Shown one piece after another: positions 47,811-55,970 of a stretch of 64,000 nt of DNA. Source of the DNA: Sphingopyxis witflariensis (lineage in GTDB: Bacteria > Pseudomonadota > Alphaproteobacteria > Sphingomonadales > Sphingomonadaceae); the NCBI RefSeq assembly GCF_002205635.1, contig NZ_NISJ01000004.1:1-64000 (forward strand). Reading direction: 5' to 3'. Under the pieces are notes generated by a model that searched no databases, was not told the origin of the DNA, and saw only the letters and a list, made by a program, of their open reading frames with translations. The translations under genes were made by a program, and so were the position numbers. Positions within the stretch are counted from its first letter, which is position 1. Each line of letters starts with the position of its first letter.

Positions 47811-49448
47811 ATGGACGGGTTGATGCAGAATGTGCCGCTGACGGTCGACCGGATCATCGACCATGCGGCGAGCTGGCACGGTGCGCGCGAGGTCGTGTCG
47901 CGCGATGCCGAGGGGCGCGTTACCCGGTCGACCTATGCCGATATTCATGCCGATGCGAAGCGCGTGTCGAACGCGCTCGCCGCCGAAGGCATTGCGCCGG
48001 GCGACCGCGTCGCGACGATGGGCTGGAACAGCGGCCGCCATCTCGCCGCCTGGTATGGCGCAGCGGGGATGGGAGCAGTGCTCCACACGCTCAACCCGCG
48101 GCTGTTCCTTGAGCAGATCGCCTATATCGCGAATCATGCCGGCGACCGGCTGCTGATCGCCGACCCGGCGACCGCCGAACTGGTCGAACAATTGCTGCCG
48201 CAGGTGCCGTCGATCGAAAAGGTGATCTTCTTTTGCGACCGCGCCGCGCTGCCTGAAACCAGCTTTGCCGCGACCGCATTCGACGACTGGATCGCGGGTC
48301 AGCCCGCCGAATATGTCTGGGGCGGGTTCGACGAGAATAGCGCCTGCGGGCTTTGCTATACGAGCGGTACGACAGGCAATCCCAAGGGCGTGCTTTATTC
48401 GCACCGGTCGAATTACATCCATGCGTTAATGACGCTCCAGCGCGACGCACTGGGGCTGTCGGCGCGCGATACCGTGCTGCTTGTCGTGCCGATGTATCAC
48501 GCCAATGCGTGGGGGGTCGTCTATTCGGCGCCCGCAGTTGGCGCGAAACTGGTACTGCCCGGGCAGCGGATGGACGGCGAATCCATCTATAATCTGATCG
48601 AGGAAGAGGGCGTCACATACTCGGCCGCAGTTCCGACGGTATGGCAGATGCTGCTCCAATATATGCAGGACAATGGCAAACGCTTCACGACGCTGGAGCG
48701 GGTGACGATTGGCGGCGCGGCGTGCCCCGAATCGATCGTCCGTACCTTCCGCGACGATTATGGCGTCGATGTCATCCAAGGCTGGGGGATGACCGAAACC
48801 TCGCCGCTCGGCACAGTCGCGGTACCCAATGCGGCGGTCGCCGCGATGCCCGACGCCGAGCAAATGGCGTATAAGCTCAAGCAAGGCCGGCTGCTCTGCG
48901 GGCTCGAGATGAAGCTGGTCGACGACGACGGCGCGCGCCTGCCCAACGATGGCAAGACCCCGGGGCGGCTGATGATCAAGGGGCCGACGATCGCGGGCGC
49001 CTATTATGGCGGCGACGGCGGCGATGTCCTCGATGCCGAGGGCTTTTTCGACACCGGCGACGTCAGCACGATCGACGCGCAGGGCTATATGCAGATCACC
49101 GATCGCGCCAAGGACGTGATCAAATCGGGTGGCGAGTGGATCAGCTCGATCGAGATTGAAAATATCGCACTGGGTTATAGCCCCGTCGCGGTCGCTGCGG
49201 TTGTCGGCGTCGCGCACCCCAAATGGGACGAGCGCCCGATCCTGCTGTGCCAGCTCAAGCCCGGCGCGAGTGCTGTCGCGAGTGACTTGATCGCCTATCT
49301 CGACGGCAAGATAGCCAAATGGTGGATGCCCGACGATGTGCTCTTCGTCGACGAAATCCCGCTGGGACCGACGGGCAAGATCGACAAGCGCGCGATCCGC
49401 GCCGGGCTCGATGGCTATGCGCTGCCGTTCGAGGTTTCTCGCGGATGA
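47811..49448 (+). CDS. Acyl-CoA ligase 1 (AMP-binding, fatty-acyl type)
   Basis: 545-aa ANL-superfamily enzyme. The AMP-binding P-loop is CYTSGTTGNPKGVLYSH; the A5 motif is QGWGMTETSPLG; FFDTGDVSTID and the C-terminal catalytic lysine in GPTGKIDKRA follow. Close in pattern to medium/long-chain and DmdB-type ligases. It activates a carboxylic acid with ATP and CoA. It is probably the first gene of the transcription unit led by the operator at 47761, but a long hairpin separates it from the next gene. Confidence 0.92.
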   Translation: MDGLMQNVPLTVDRIIDHAASWHGAREVVSRDAEGRVTRSTYADIHADAKRVSNALAAEGIAPGDRVATMGWNSGRHLAAWYGAAGMGAVLHTLNPRLFLEQIAYIANHAGDRLLIADPATAELVEQLLPQVPSIEKVIFFCDRAALPETSFAATAFDDWIAGQPAEYVWGGFDENSACGLCYTSGTTGNPKGVLYSHRSNYIHALMTLQRDALGLSARDTVLLVVPMYHANAWGVVYSAPAVGAKLVLPGQRMDGESIYNLIEEEGVTYSAAVPTVWQMLLQYMQDNGKRFTTLERVTIGGAACPESIVRTFRDDYGVDVIQGWGMTETSPLGTVAVPNAAVAAMPDAEQMAYKLKQGRLLCGLEMKLVDDDGARLPNDGKTPGRLMIKGPTIAGAYYGGDGGDVLDAEGFFDTGDVSTIDAQGYMQITDRAKDVIKSGGEWISSIEIENIALGYSPVAVAAVVGVAHPKWDERPILLCQLKPGASAVASDLIAYLDGKIAKWWMPDDVLFVDEIPLGPTGKIDKRAIRAGLDGYALPFEVSRG

Positions 49449-49494
49449 CAGGGCTGGGTTTCGAGCATCGCTCCCGCACGCGAAGCGTAAATAG

Positions 49495-49630
49495 GATTCG
49501 CGCAGAGGCGCAGAGATCGCAGAGATTCGGGTTTATGCGGAGGCGCGGAGGTGTGGAGCAGGCAAGAGATTGGCGGCTTCGCCGCTCCTATTCTCTCTTT
49601 CTCTGCGATCTCTGCGCCTCTGCGCGAATC
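49495..49630. repeat. Long hairpin with perfect 31-bp arms
   Basis: Left arm 49495-49525 and right arm 49600-49630 are exact reverse complements; the core is gcagaggcgcagagatcgca. The 74-base centre holds further small repeats. It lies between acyl-CoA ligase 1 and the alpha/beta hydrolase operon. The gap 49449-49691 has no gene; a ribosome site (AGGAGAG) for the next gene lies at its end. Confidence 0.92.
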
Positions 49631-49691
49631 TCTTTCGGAGCCGCCGCGCCCCGCAATCGCACAATTTGACAATCGATAATCAGGAGAGACG

Positions 49692-50822
49692 ATGATGGAC
49701 CCCAACGGGAACGAAGGACTGGACGCGCAATTTGTCGGACTGGTGTCGCCGACCGCGCCGCGCATTCAGGCGGGCGGGCATCCGTGCCAGGGCATTTACT
49801 GGACGAAATCGGGCACGCGGCCCAAGGTTGCGATCATCGCGACCCATTATAATGTCGATTTCTCCGAACATTATATCGCACCTTATTTTGCGCGGCAGGG
49901 CTTTGGTTTCCTCGGCTGGAACACCCGCTATCGCGGGGTCGAGGATCAGTTCCTGCTCGAACATGCGGTGCTCGACATCGGCGTCGGGATGAAGTGGCTC
50001 AAGGAAGTGGCCGGGGTCGAACAGATTGTCATCCTCGGCAATTCGGGCGGCGGGTCGCTGATGGGCGCCTATCAGGCCGAAGCGATCGCGCCAACGCTGA
50101 CCGACCGGCTGCCGTCGGTGGGTCAGGACGCGCTGGCGCAGCTGATCAAGGGCGACCTCTATATCTCGTTCAACGCGCATCAGGGTCGCCCCGAAGTGCT
50201 GACCGACTGGATGGACCCGTCGGTGATCGACGAGAATGATCCCACCCTGACCGACCCCGAACTCGACCCGTTCAACCCCGACAATGGCCCGCCCTATTCG
50301 GCTGCCTTCATCGAGAAATATCGCGCCGCGCAGCGCGCGCGCAACCAGCGCATCACCGATTGGGCAAAGGCCGAACTCGTGCGCCTCAACGACGCGGGCA
50401 TCCCCGACCGCATCTTCCCGATGTTCCGTTGCTGGGGCGATATTCGCTGCGTCGATCCGTCGATCGATCCGTCGGACCGCAAGCCCAACTGGTGCTATCG
50501 CGGCGACCCCGCGATCGCCAACCGCACGCCCAGCATCGGCCGCGCGAACACGATCAAGACCTGGCTCAACATGTGGAGTCTCGAAACCTCGCCGTGTCAG
50601 GGCGCGCCGCACCTCGCCAAGCAGAACACCCCGGCGCTGGTCGTTCAGGGCACCGCCGACACCGGCGTCTTCCCCAGCGATGCGCGCAAGATCTTCGACT
50701 TCCTGGGTACCCAGGACAAAAAGCTCGAACTGATCCCTGGCGCGCATTATTTCGAGGATTCGATCGAAGAGCGTCAGACCGCCGCCGATCTCGTCGGCAG
50801 CTGGATCCGGGAGAAGCTGTAA
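49692..50822 (+). CDS. Alpha/beta hydrolase 1
   Basis: 376 aa. Nucleophile elbow VILGNSGGGSLMG (S118) and C-terminal catalytic His in LIPGAHYFED. An N-terminal VAIIATHYNVDFSEHY strand region matches the alpha/beta hydrolase start. Probably an esterase or C-C hydrolase; the family has no fixed substrate. AGGAGAG is just upstream of tandem ATGs at 49692 and 49695. Its stop directly abuts the kinase start at 50823, so it is the first gene of a five-gene coupled run. Confidence 0.85.
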   Translation: MMDPNGNEGLDAQFVGLVSPTAPRIQAGGHPCQGIYWTKSGTRPKVAIIATHYNVDFSEHYIAPYFARQGFGFLGWNTRYRGVEDQFLLEHAVLDIGVGMKWLKEVAGVEQIVILGNSGGGSLMGAYQAEAIAPTLTDRLPSVGQDALAQLIKGDLYISFNAHQGRPEVLTDWMDPSVIDENDPTLTDPELDPFNPDNGPPYSAAFIEKYRAAQRARNQRITDWAKAELVRLNDAGIPDRIFPMFRCWGDIRCVDPSIDPSDRKPNWCYRGDPAIANRTPSIGRANTIKTWLNMWSLETSPCQGAPHLAKQNTPALVVQGTADTGVFPSDARKIFDFLGTQDKKLELIPGAHYFEDSIEERQTAADLVGSWIREKL

Positions 50823-51806
50823 ATGGAGCAGGCCGACGCCGATATCATCGCAGAATTGCGCGGCGCCGGCCTGATCGGTGAGGGCGATGTCGTCCTCGAG
50901 CCGCTGACCGGCGGCGTGTCGTGCGACGTGTGGAAGGTCGAGACGCCAACGGGACCGATCGTCGTCAAGCGGCCGCTGGCGCAATTGCGCGTCGCGGCCG
51001 AATGGCTCGCCCCGGTCGAGCGTGGGACAAGCGAAGTGCGCTGGCTCCGCCGCGCACGCGGGGTCGACGCACGGCTCGCGCCCGAAGTGCTCGCCGAGCT
51101 GCCGACCGGCCACGCCTTTGCGATGCGCTTCCTGCCCGGTTGTCCGGTGTGGAAGGACGAGCTGGTCGCGGGGCGCGTCGATGCCGGTTTCGCCGCCGCG
51201 GTGGGGAGCGGGATCGCCGCGGTCCACGCGGCGACGGCGCACAACGACGCCGACCGCGACGCCTTTCCCAACGACGACATGTTCCGCGCGCTACGCATCG
51301 ATCCCTTTCTGCTTTATGTCGCCGAGAATGACGCCGAACTTGCACCGCACCTGCGCGCGCTGGCGGGCGATCTCGCGGGGCGCAAGATCGCGCTCGTCCA
51401 TGGCGATGTCAGCCCCAAGAATATTCTCGTCAGCGCCGAAGGCCCGGTCATTCTCGACGCCGAATGCGCGGTTTATGGCGATCCGGCGTTCGACCTCGCT
51501 TTCTGTACCACGCATCTGCTGCTCAAGGCGGTGTGGCTGGACGACGCGCGCCTGACCGAGGCCGCGACTGCGCTCGTTGCCGCCTATCGCGCCGGAATCG
51601 ATTGGGAAGACCCCGCCGACCTGTTGCTCCGCGCGGGCCAGCTCACCGCCGCGCTGCTGCTCGCGCGCGTCGAGGGCAAGTCGCCCGCCCCCTATCTCAC
51701 CGACCCCGAACATCAGCGCATCGTGCGCGAACAGGCGCGCGCGCTGATTGCCGCGCCGTCGCCGATCGACGCGCTCGTCACCCATTGGAAAAGGATAGTT
51801 GCATGA
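50823..51806 (+). CDS. Aminoglycoside-phosphotransferase-fold kinase
   Basis: 327 aa. Choline/APH-type kinase fold: the ATP lysine is in IVVKRPL (K49), the catalytic loop is LVHGDVSPKNILV (H193, D195, N200) and the metal motif is LDAECAVYGDPAFDLAF (D212). APH-fold kinases phosphorylate small hydroxyl compounds, not only antibiotics. Its ATGA overlap with the enolase paralogue gene suggests it makes the phosphorylated substrate for that enzyme. That role is inference. Confidence 0.88.
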   Translation: MEQADADIIAELRGAGLIGEGDVVLEPLTGGVSCDVWKVETPTGPIVVKRPLAQLRVAAEWLAPVERGTSEVRWLRRARGVDARLAPEVLAELPTGHAFAMRFLPGCPVWKDELVAGRVDAGFAAAVGSGIAAVHAATAHNDADRDAFPNDDMFRALRIDPFLLYVAENDAELAPHLRALAGDLAGRKIALVHGDVSPKNILVSAEGPVILDAECAVYGDPAFDLAFCTTHLLLKAVWLDDARLTEAATALVAAYRAGIDWEDPADLLLRAGQLTAALLLARVEGKSPAPYLTDPEHQRIVREQARALIAAPSPIDALVTHWKRIVA

Positions 51807-53101
51807 CCTCGCGTATCGCCTCCGTCACCGGCCGCCAGCTTTGGGATTCGCGCGGGCGCCCGACGGTCGAGGCCGAGGTCATCCTCGAATCGGGCGCCGT
51901 CGGACGCGCCATCGCCCCCGCCGGCGCATCGCGCGGCGCGCATGAGGCGATCGACCTGCGCGATGGCGGCACGGCGTATGGCGGCTTCGGCGTCAACGGC
52001 GCGGTCGCGGGCATCGGTGCGGAGATCGCCCCGGCGCTCACCGGCATGGACGCGCGCGATCAAGCCGCGGTCGATGCCGCGCTGTGCGCGCTCGACGGCA
52101 CTCCGAACAAGGCGCGGCTCGGCGCCAATGCCGTCGTTGCAGTATCGATGGCGGTGCTCCACGCCGCTGCGGCGCATGCGCGCGAGCCGCTGTGGCGCTA
52201 TCTCGCGAACGGCGCCAAGGTGCGTATCCCGCTCCCCGAAATCCAGATTTTCGGCGGCGGCGCGCATGCCGGACGCCGCACCGATGTGCAGGACTTCATG
52301 GTCATGTGCCCGAAGGCGGGCAGCTTCCGCCGCGCGCTCGAAATCACCGACGATGTCTATCGCGCCGCGGGCAAGCTGATGGAAGCGAAGGGGCCGCTTA
52401 CCGGGGTTGCCGACGAGGGTGGCTGGTGGCCGAACTTCAGCTCGAACGAGGATGCGCTCGATACGCTGACCCGCGCGATCGAGGCGAGCGGGCACCGCGC
52501 GGGCGACGAAGTCTATATCTCGCTCGACATCGCCGCGAACGAACTTGGCGACGCGTCGGGCTACAGCCTGGCGCTCGACGACGGTCGTCTGACGAGCGAG
52601 GAAATGGCGGCGCGGATCGTCGAATGGGCGAAGCGCTATCCGATCCTGTCGATCGAGGATCCGGCGGGGCAGGACGACTGGGCGGCGATGGCGGCGGTGA
52701 CCGCAGCGATCGGCGACCGGGTCCAGATCATCGGCGACGATGTGCTGGTGACCAATGCCGATCGTGTCGAACGTGCGGCCGAAGCGGGCGCGTGCAACGC
52801 CGCGCTGATCAAGGTCAATCAGGTCGGCACGGTGACCGAAGCAAAAGCCGCGCTCGACGCCGCCGTGGCGCGCGGCTGGGGCGCAATCGTCTCGGCGCGT
52901 TCGGGCGAGAGCGAGGATGTCACCATCGCGCACCTCGCGACCGGCTGGAACGCCGGGCAGCTGAAGGTCGGCAGCTTCACGCGGTCCGAGCGCATGGCGA
53001 AGTGGAACGAGATGTTGCGGATCGAAGAATCGCTGGGCGCCGAAGCCGATTATGCCGGGGCCTCGGCCTTTGCCGCACCGATCGCGGCCACGCTCGCATG
53101 A
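51803..53101 (+). CDS. Enolase paralogue with altered active site
   Basis: 432 aa, enolase fold throughout. Kept: SRGRPTVEAEV start, GGAHA (H155), E205 in ADEGG, metal ligands D242 (SLD), E285 (SIED) and D312 (GDD), the base K337 (LIKVNQVGT) and K388 (GQLKVG). Changed: the usual Q-E-F-M Glu is Asp (D164 in DVQDFM), and the SHRSGETED His is Ala (A365 in SARSGESED). The substrate loop is GASRGAHE instead of GASTG(S/E)RE. It is therefore not a plain copy of glycolytic enolase. It is coupled by ATGA overlaps to the kinase before it and the dehydrogenase after it. It may eliminate water or phosphate from a phosphorylated hydroxy acid other than 2-phosphoglycerate. Confidence 0.85.
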   Translation: MTSRIASVTGRQLWDSRGRPTVEAEVILESGAVGRAIAPAGASRGAHEAIDLRDGGTAYGGFGVNGAVAGIGAEIAPALTGMDARDQAAVDAALCALDGTPNKARLGANAVVAVSMAVLHAAAAHAREPLWRYLANGAKVRIPLPEIQIFGGGAHAGRRTDVQDFMVMCPKAGSFRRALEITDDVYRAAGKLMEAKGPLTGVADEGGWWPNFSSNEDALDTLTRAIEASGHRAGDEVYISLDIAANELGDASGYSLALDDGRLTSEEMAARIVEWAKRYPILSIEDPAGQDDWAAMAAVTAAIGDRVQIIGDDVLVTNADRVERAAEAGACNAALIKVNQVGTVTEAKAALDAAVARGWGAIVSARSGESEDVTIAHLATGWNAGQLKVGSFTRSERMAKWNEMLRIEESLGAEADYAGASAFAAPIAATLA

Positions 53102-54018
53102 TCGTCCTCCACGCTCGCCCAAGCCCCGGTTTCTGCGCCGCAGTCGATGCCATTTTCGGCCCCGGCGTGGTGACGCATGTCGACGAGGCGGCGTCGCTCG
53201 ATGGTGTCGCGGGCGAGATCACCGCTTTGCTCCATGTGCTGACCCCGGTGACCGCCGACTTCATCGCCTCGGCGCCGAAGCTCAAACTGATCCAGAAACT
53301 CGGGGTCGGAGTGAACACGATCGCGCTCGACGCCGCACAGACGCACGGCGTCGCGGTGTGCAACATGCCCGGCACGAACAGCCAGGCGGTCGCCGAAATG
53401 GCGCTGTCGCTGATGATGGCGGTGCTGCGCCGGACCTGCTTCTTCGACGCGCGCACCCGCGCCGGAGAAGGCTGGACCGCCGATCCGTCCGAACTCGATA
53501 GCGTCGGCGAAATTGCCGGGCGCACCGTCGGCCTCGTCGGCTTCGGCCATTCGGCGCAGCTGCTCGCCCCCGTCCTCGCGGCGCTGGGCGCGAAGGTCGT
53601 TTACACCGCGCGCAGCGCGCGCGACGCGCCCTATGAATTTTGGCCGCTAGGTCGGCTGGTTGCCGAGGCCGATATCGTCTCGCTGCACATCCCGCTGACC
53701 GACGAGACACGCGGAACCATCGACCCGTTCGCGATGAAGCCCGGCGCGCTACTCGTGAACACCGCGCGCGGCGAGCTCGTTGACGAGGCGCGGCTGGTCG
53801 ATGCGCTGGCGTCGGGGCATTTGCGCGGCGCCGGGCTCGATGTGTTCGCCGCAGAACCGCTGCCGGCCGGCCATCCGCTGCTCGCGCAGCCCAATGCCGT
53901 TCTCGCGCCGCACATCGCGTGGCTCACGCCCGAAACGCTCGTGCGGAGCCTCAACGTCGCCCATGAAAATTGTCGCCGTCTCGCCGCGGGCGAGGCGCTC
54001 TTACATCAGGTGATCTAA
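53098..54018 (+). CDS. D-2-hydroxyacid dehydrogenase
   Basis: 306 aa. The NAD-binding loop GLVGFGHSA (148-150 area) and the catalytic triad R224 (NTARGELVDE), E253 (AAEPLP) and H272 (APHIAWLTP) match D-isomer-specific 2-hydroxyacid dehydrogenases. It reduces a 2-oxo acid to the D-hydroxy acid, or the reverse. Start overlaps the enolase stop (ATGA) and its TAA overlaps the next ATG (TAATG). Substrate unknown; the order kinase-enolase-dehydrogenase suggests interconversion of oxo and hydroxy forms in the same route. Confidence 0.9.
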   Translation: MIVLHARPSPGFCAAVDAIFGPGVVTHVDEAASLDGVAGEITALLHVLTPVTADFIASAPKLKLIQKLGVGVNTIALDAAQTHGVAVCNMPGTNSQAVAEMALSLMMAVLRRTCFFDARTRAGEGWTADPSELDSVGEIAGRTVGLVGFGHSAQLLAPVLAALGAKVVYTARSARDAPYEFWPLGRLVAEADIVSLHIPLTDETRGTIDPFAMKPGALLVNTARGELVDEARLVDALASGHLRGAGLDVFAAEPLPAGHPLLAQPNAVLAPHIAWLTPETLVRSLNVAHENCRRLAAGEALLHQVI

Positions 54019-54710
54019 TGTCGCTTCCCATCGTCCTCATCACCGGCCAGCTTCTGACCGACGCGGTGTGGCAGCCGCTGCTCGATATGTGGGCGGACCG
54101 CGAAGTGATTGTCGCCGATAACCGCAGCGACGATACGATCGAAGGTTTCGCACAGCGCCTGCTCGACAATGCGCCCCCGAAATTCGTCCTCGTCGGCCAT
54201 GCGCTGGGTGGCTTTGTCGCCTTCGAGGTGATGCGCCGCGCCCCCGAACGCGTCGCCAGGCTCGCGCTGATTTCGACGCTCGCGTCGGCCGATGGTCCGG
54301 CGCAGACTGCGCGGCGGCAGGGCTATATCGATCTTGTGACAAGCGGCCAGTTCGATCAGGTGGTCGAGGAACGCATCCCGATCCTCTTCCCCGAGCATAA
54401 GCGCAGCGACGCGCGCCTGCTCGGCATCGCGCGCCAGATGGCGGCCGATACCGGCGCCGAAACCTTCCTCGCGCAGCAGCGCGCGATCATGGCGCGGATC
54501 GACAGCCGGCCGCGGCTCGGCGAGATTGCGGTGCCGACCCTGCTGATCTGGGGCGAGCAGGACGGCATCACCAGCCGCGCGCATCATGACGAGATACTGG
54601 AAGCGATCCCCGGCGCGCGGCTCGAGGTCGTGCCGGGTGCGGGGCATTTGCCGACGGTCGAGGCGCCCGAGGTGGTGGCGGCGCTGCTGACCGAGTTTAT
54701 CGATAACTAA
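54018..54710 (+). CDS. Alpha/beta hydrolase 2 lacking the nucleophile serine
   Basis: 230 aa, close to short-chain esterase/MenH-type hydrolases. The nucleophile elbow reads LVGHALGGFVAFE, with Ala at position 62 where Ser is expected, while the acid (D182, WGEQDGIT) and His (H210, PGAGHLPTVEAPE) are kept. It is therefore likely not a normal serine esterase; it could be a lyase-type enzyme, a binding protein or inactive. The GCG codon is clear in the sequence, and the rest of the gene is intact. It is the last gene of the coupled run. Confidence 0.83.
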   Translation: MSLPIVLITGQLLTDAVWQPLLDMWADREVIVADNRSDDTIEGFAQRLLDNAPPKFVLVGHALGGFVAFEVMRRAPERVARLALISTLASADGPAQTARRQGYIDLVTSGQFDQVVEERIPILFPEHKRSDARLLGIARQMAADTGAETFLAQQRAIMARIDSRPRLGEIAVPTLLIWGEQDGITSRAHHDEILEAIPGARLEVVPGAGHLPTVEAPEVVAALLTEFIDN

Positions 54711-54711
54711 T

Positions 54712-54827
54712 CCCCTCCCGCTTGCGGGAGGGGCAGCGAGGCTTGCCAGCTTGCTGGCTAGCCGCAGCGGGGTGGGCAGATGCGACGTCGCTGGCCCACC
54801 CCCGACCCCTCCCGCAGGCGGGAGGGG
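54712..54827. repeat. Composite palindromic repeat between convergent genes
   Basis: Two small hairpin modules, cccctcccgc...gcgggagggg at 54712-54733 and again at 54806-54827, flank a GC-rich centre with paired ggtgggc/gcccacc blocks. It follows the alpha/beta hydrolase 2 stop and faces the MetE-like stop, so it likely ends both transcripts. Confidence 0.85.
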
Positions 54828-54831
54828 AGAA

Positions 54832-55884
54832 TTACTTCAGCTCCGCGCGCACCATCGCGGCGCCGTCGACCATCGCCTTCAGCTTGGCCTGCGAATGTTC
54901 GCGGCTGTGATATTTCATCCCGCAATCGGGGGCGATCCACAGGCGTTCGGCGTCGATATAGCGCAGCGCCTCGCGGATGCGGCCCGCGACGACTTCGGGG
55001 GTTTCGACTTCGGGGATCGACAGGTCGAGCACGCCGTACATGATCGTCTTGGTCGGCAGTTCGGCGAGGATCGCGGGGTCGAGCCCCGGCTGCGCCGCCT
55101 CGATCGAGATCACGTCGATCGCGGATGCTTCGAGTTCGGCGAGGAAGTCATAGGCCTTGGGCTTCGCCTTGGTCGAACCCGCGCCATGGTGCACCATCGC
55201 ATAGCCGAAGCAGATGTGGAGCGCGGTCGTGCCGTCGACGCCGTCGAGCGCGCGGTTGATCGCCTCGATCGCATAATATTCGGCCTCGTCGGCCCGCGCC
55301 TGCAAATAGGGTTCGTCGAGCTGGACGACATCGACCCCGGCGGCGAACAAATCCTTCACCTCGGCATTGACCGCGTCGGCATAATCCATCGCGAGCGATT
55401 TCGCGTCGGGATAATAGCCATTCTCGGCCTGCTGGGTCATCGTGAACGGGCCGGGCAGGGTGAGCTTCACCGGCTTGGTCGAATGGCGGCGCAGGAAGGC
55501 GGCGTCCTGCGCCTCGATCGGCGCGATGCGGCGGATCGGGCCTGAGACCAGCGGCACCGGGTTCGATTTGCCGGTGCGGTCGACCGCGCTGCCATGCTTG
55601 TCGGGATCGATCCCCGAAAGCGCGGTCGCGAGGCGGTTCGAATAGCTTTCGCGGCGCATTTCGCCGTCGCCGACGATGTCGATCCCCAGCTCCTCCTGAT
55701 CGCGTATCGCCATCAGCGTTGCCGCTTCCTGCGCATCGGCGAGCCAGGGCGCGGGGATGCGCCACAGCGTCTCGGCACGCACCCGCGGCGGCAGGCTGGC
55801 CTTCAACCGTTCGCGATCGATCAGCCAGTCGGGTTGGGGATAGCTTCCGACGATAGTCGTTGGCAGGATCGGGTGCTTAAACAA
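54832..55884 (-). CDS. MetE-like (cobalamin-independent methionine synthase C-terminal) zinc thiol transferase
   Basis: 350 aa, one-domain member of the MetE/UROD superfamily. Zinc-ligand pattern is H223-x-C225 (ALHICFG), E262 (ISIEAAQPG) and C321 (APDCGMKY), as in MetE and in epoxide:CoM transferases. VGSYPQPDWL start and LPGPFTMTQ are family motifs. The N-terminal MetE half is missing, which is normal for this group. It would move an alkyl group to or from a thiol. The GST gene in the same island fits thiol chemistry; true methionine synthesis is less likely. Confidence 0.85.
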   Translation of the reverse strand: MFKHPILPTTIVGSYPQPDWLIDRERLKASLPPRVRAETLWRIPAPWLADAQEAATLMAIRDQEELGIDIVGDGEMRRESYSNRLATALSGIDPDKHGSAVDRTGKSNPVPLVSGPIRRIAPIEAQDAAFLRRHSTKPVKLTLPGPFTMTQQAENGYYPDAKSLAMDYADAVNAEVKDLFAAGVDVVQLDEPYLQARADEAEYYAIEAINRALDGVDGTTALHICFGYAMVHHGAGSTKAKPKAYDFLAELEASAIDVISIEAAQPGLDPAILAELPTKTIMYGVLDLSIPEVETPEVVAGRIREALRYIDAERLWIAPDCGMKYHSREHSQAKLKAMVDGAAMVRAELK

Positions 55885-55922
55885 GGCTTGTCCTCTCGAT
55901 TTTTGGGCTGGCCAAACATTTG

Positions 55923-55936
55923 CTTAGTATTCTATC
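55923..55936. promoter_or_regulatory. Operator-family palindrome between MetE-like and acyl-CoA ligase 2
   Basis: cttagtattctatc, nearly identical to the sites at 45857 and 47761. It is 39 bases before the MetE-like start and 35 before the ligase start, so it can control both divergent genes. Confidence 0.77.
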
Positions 55937-55970
55937 TAATTCAAGTTGAAAACGAAGCTGGGAGAGCGAA

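Noticed and set aside
50823-51806. Aminoglycoside resistance gene
   Set aside because: The fold is shared with many metabolic kinases, and the start/stop overlaps put it in a metabolic operon.
51803-53101. Housekeeping enolase
   Set aside because: Two active-site positions differ and the gene lies inside a catabolic operon; a normal enolase is expected near CTP synthase in this group.
54712-54827. CRISPR-like array of short GC-rich repeats
   Set aside because: Only two hairpin modules, inverted rather than direct repeats, no spacers of equal length and no cas genes.
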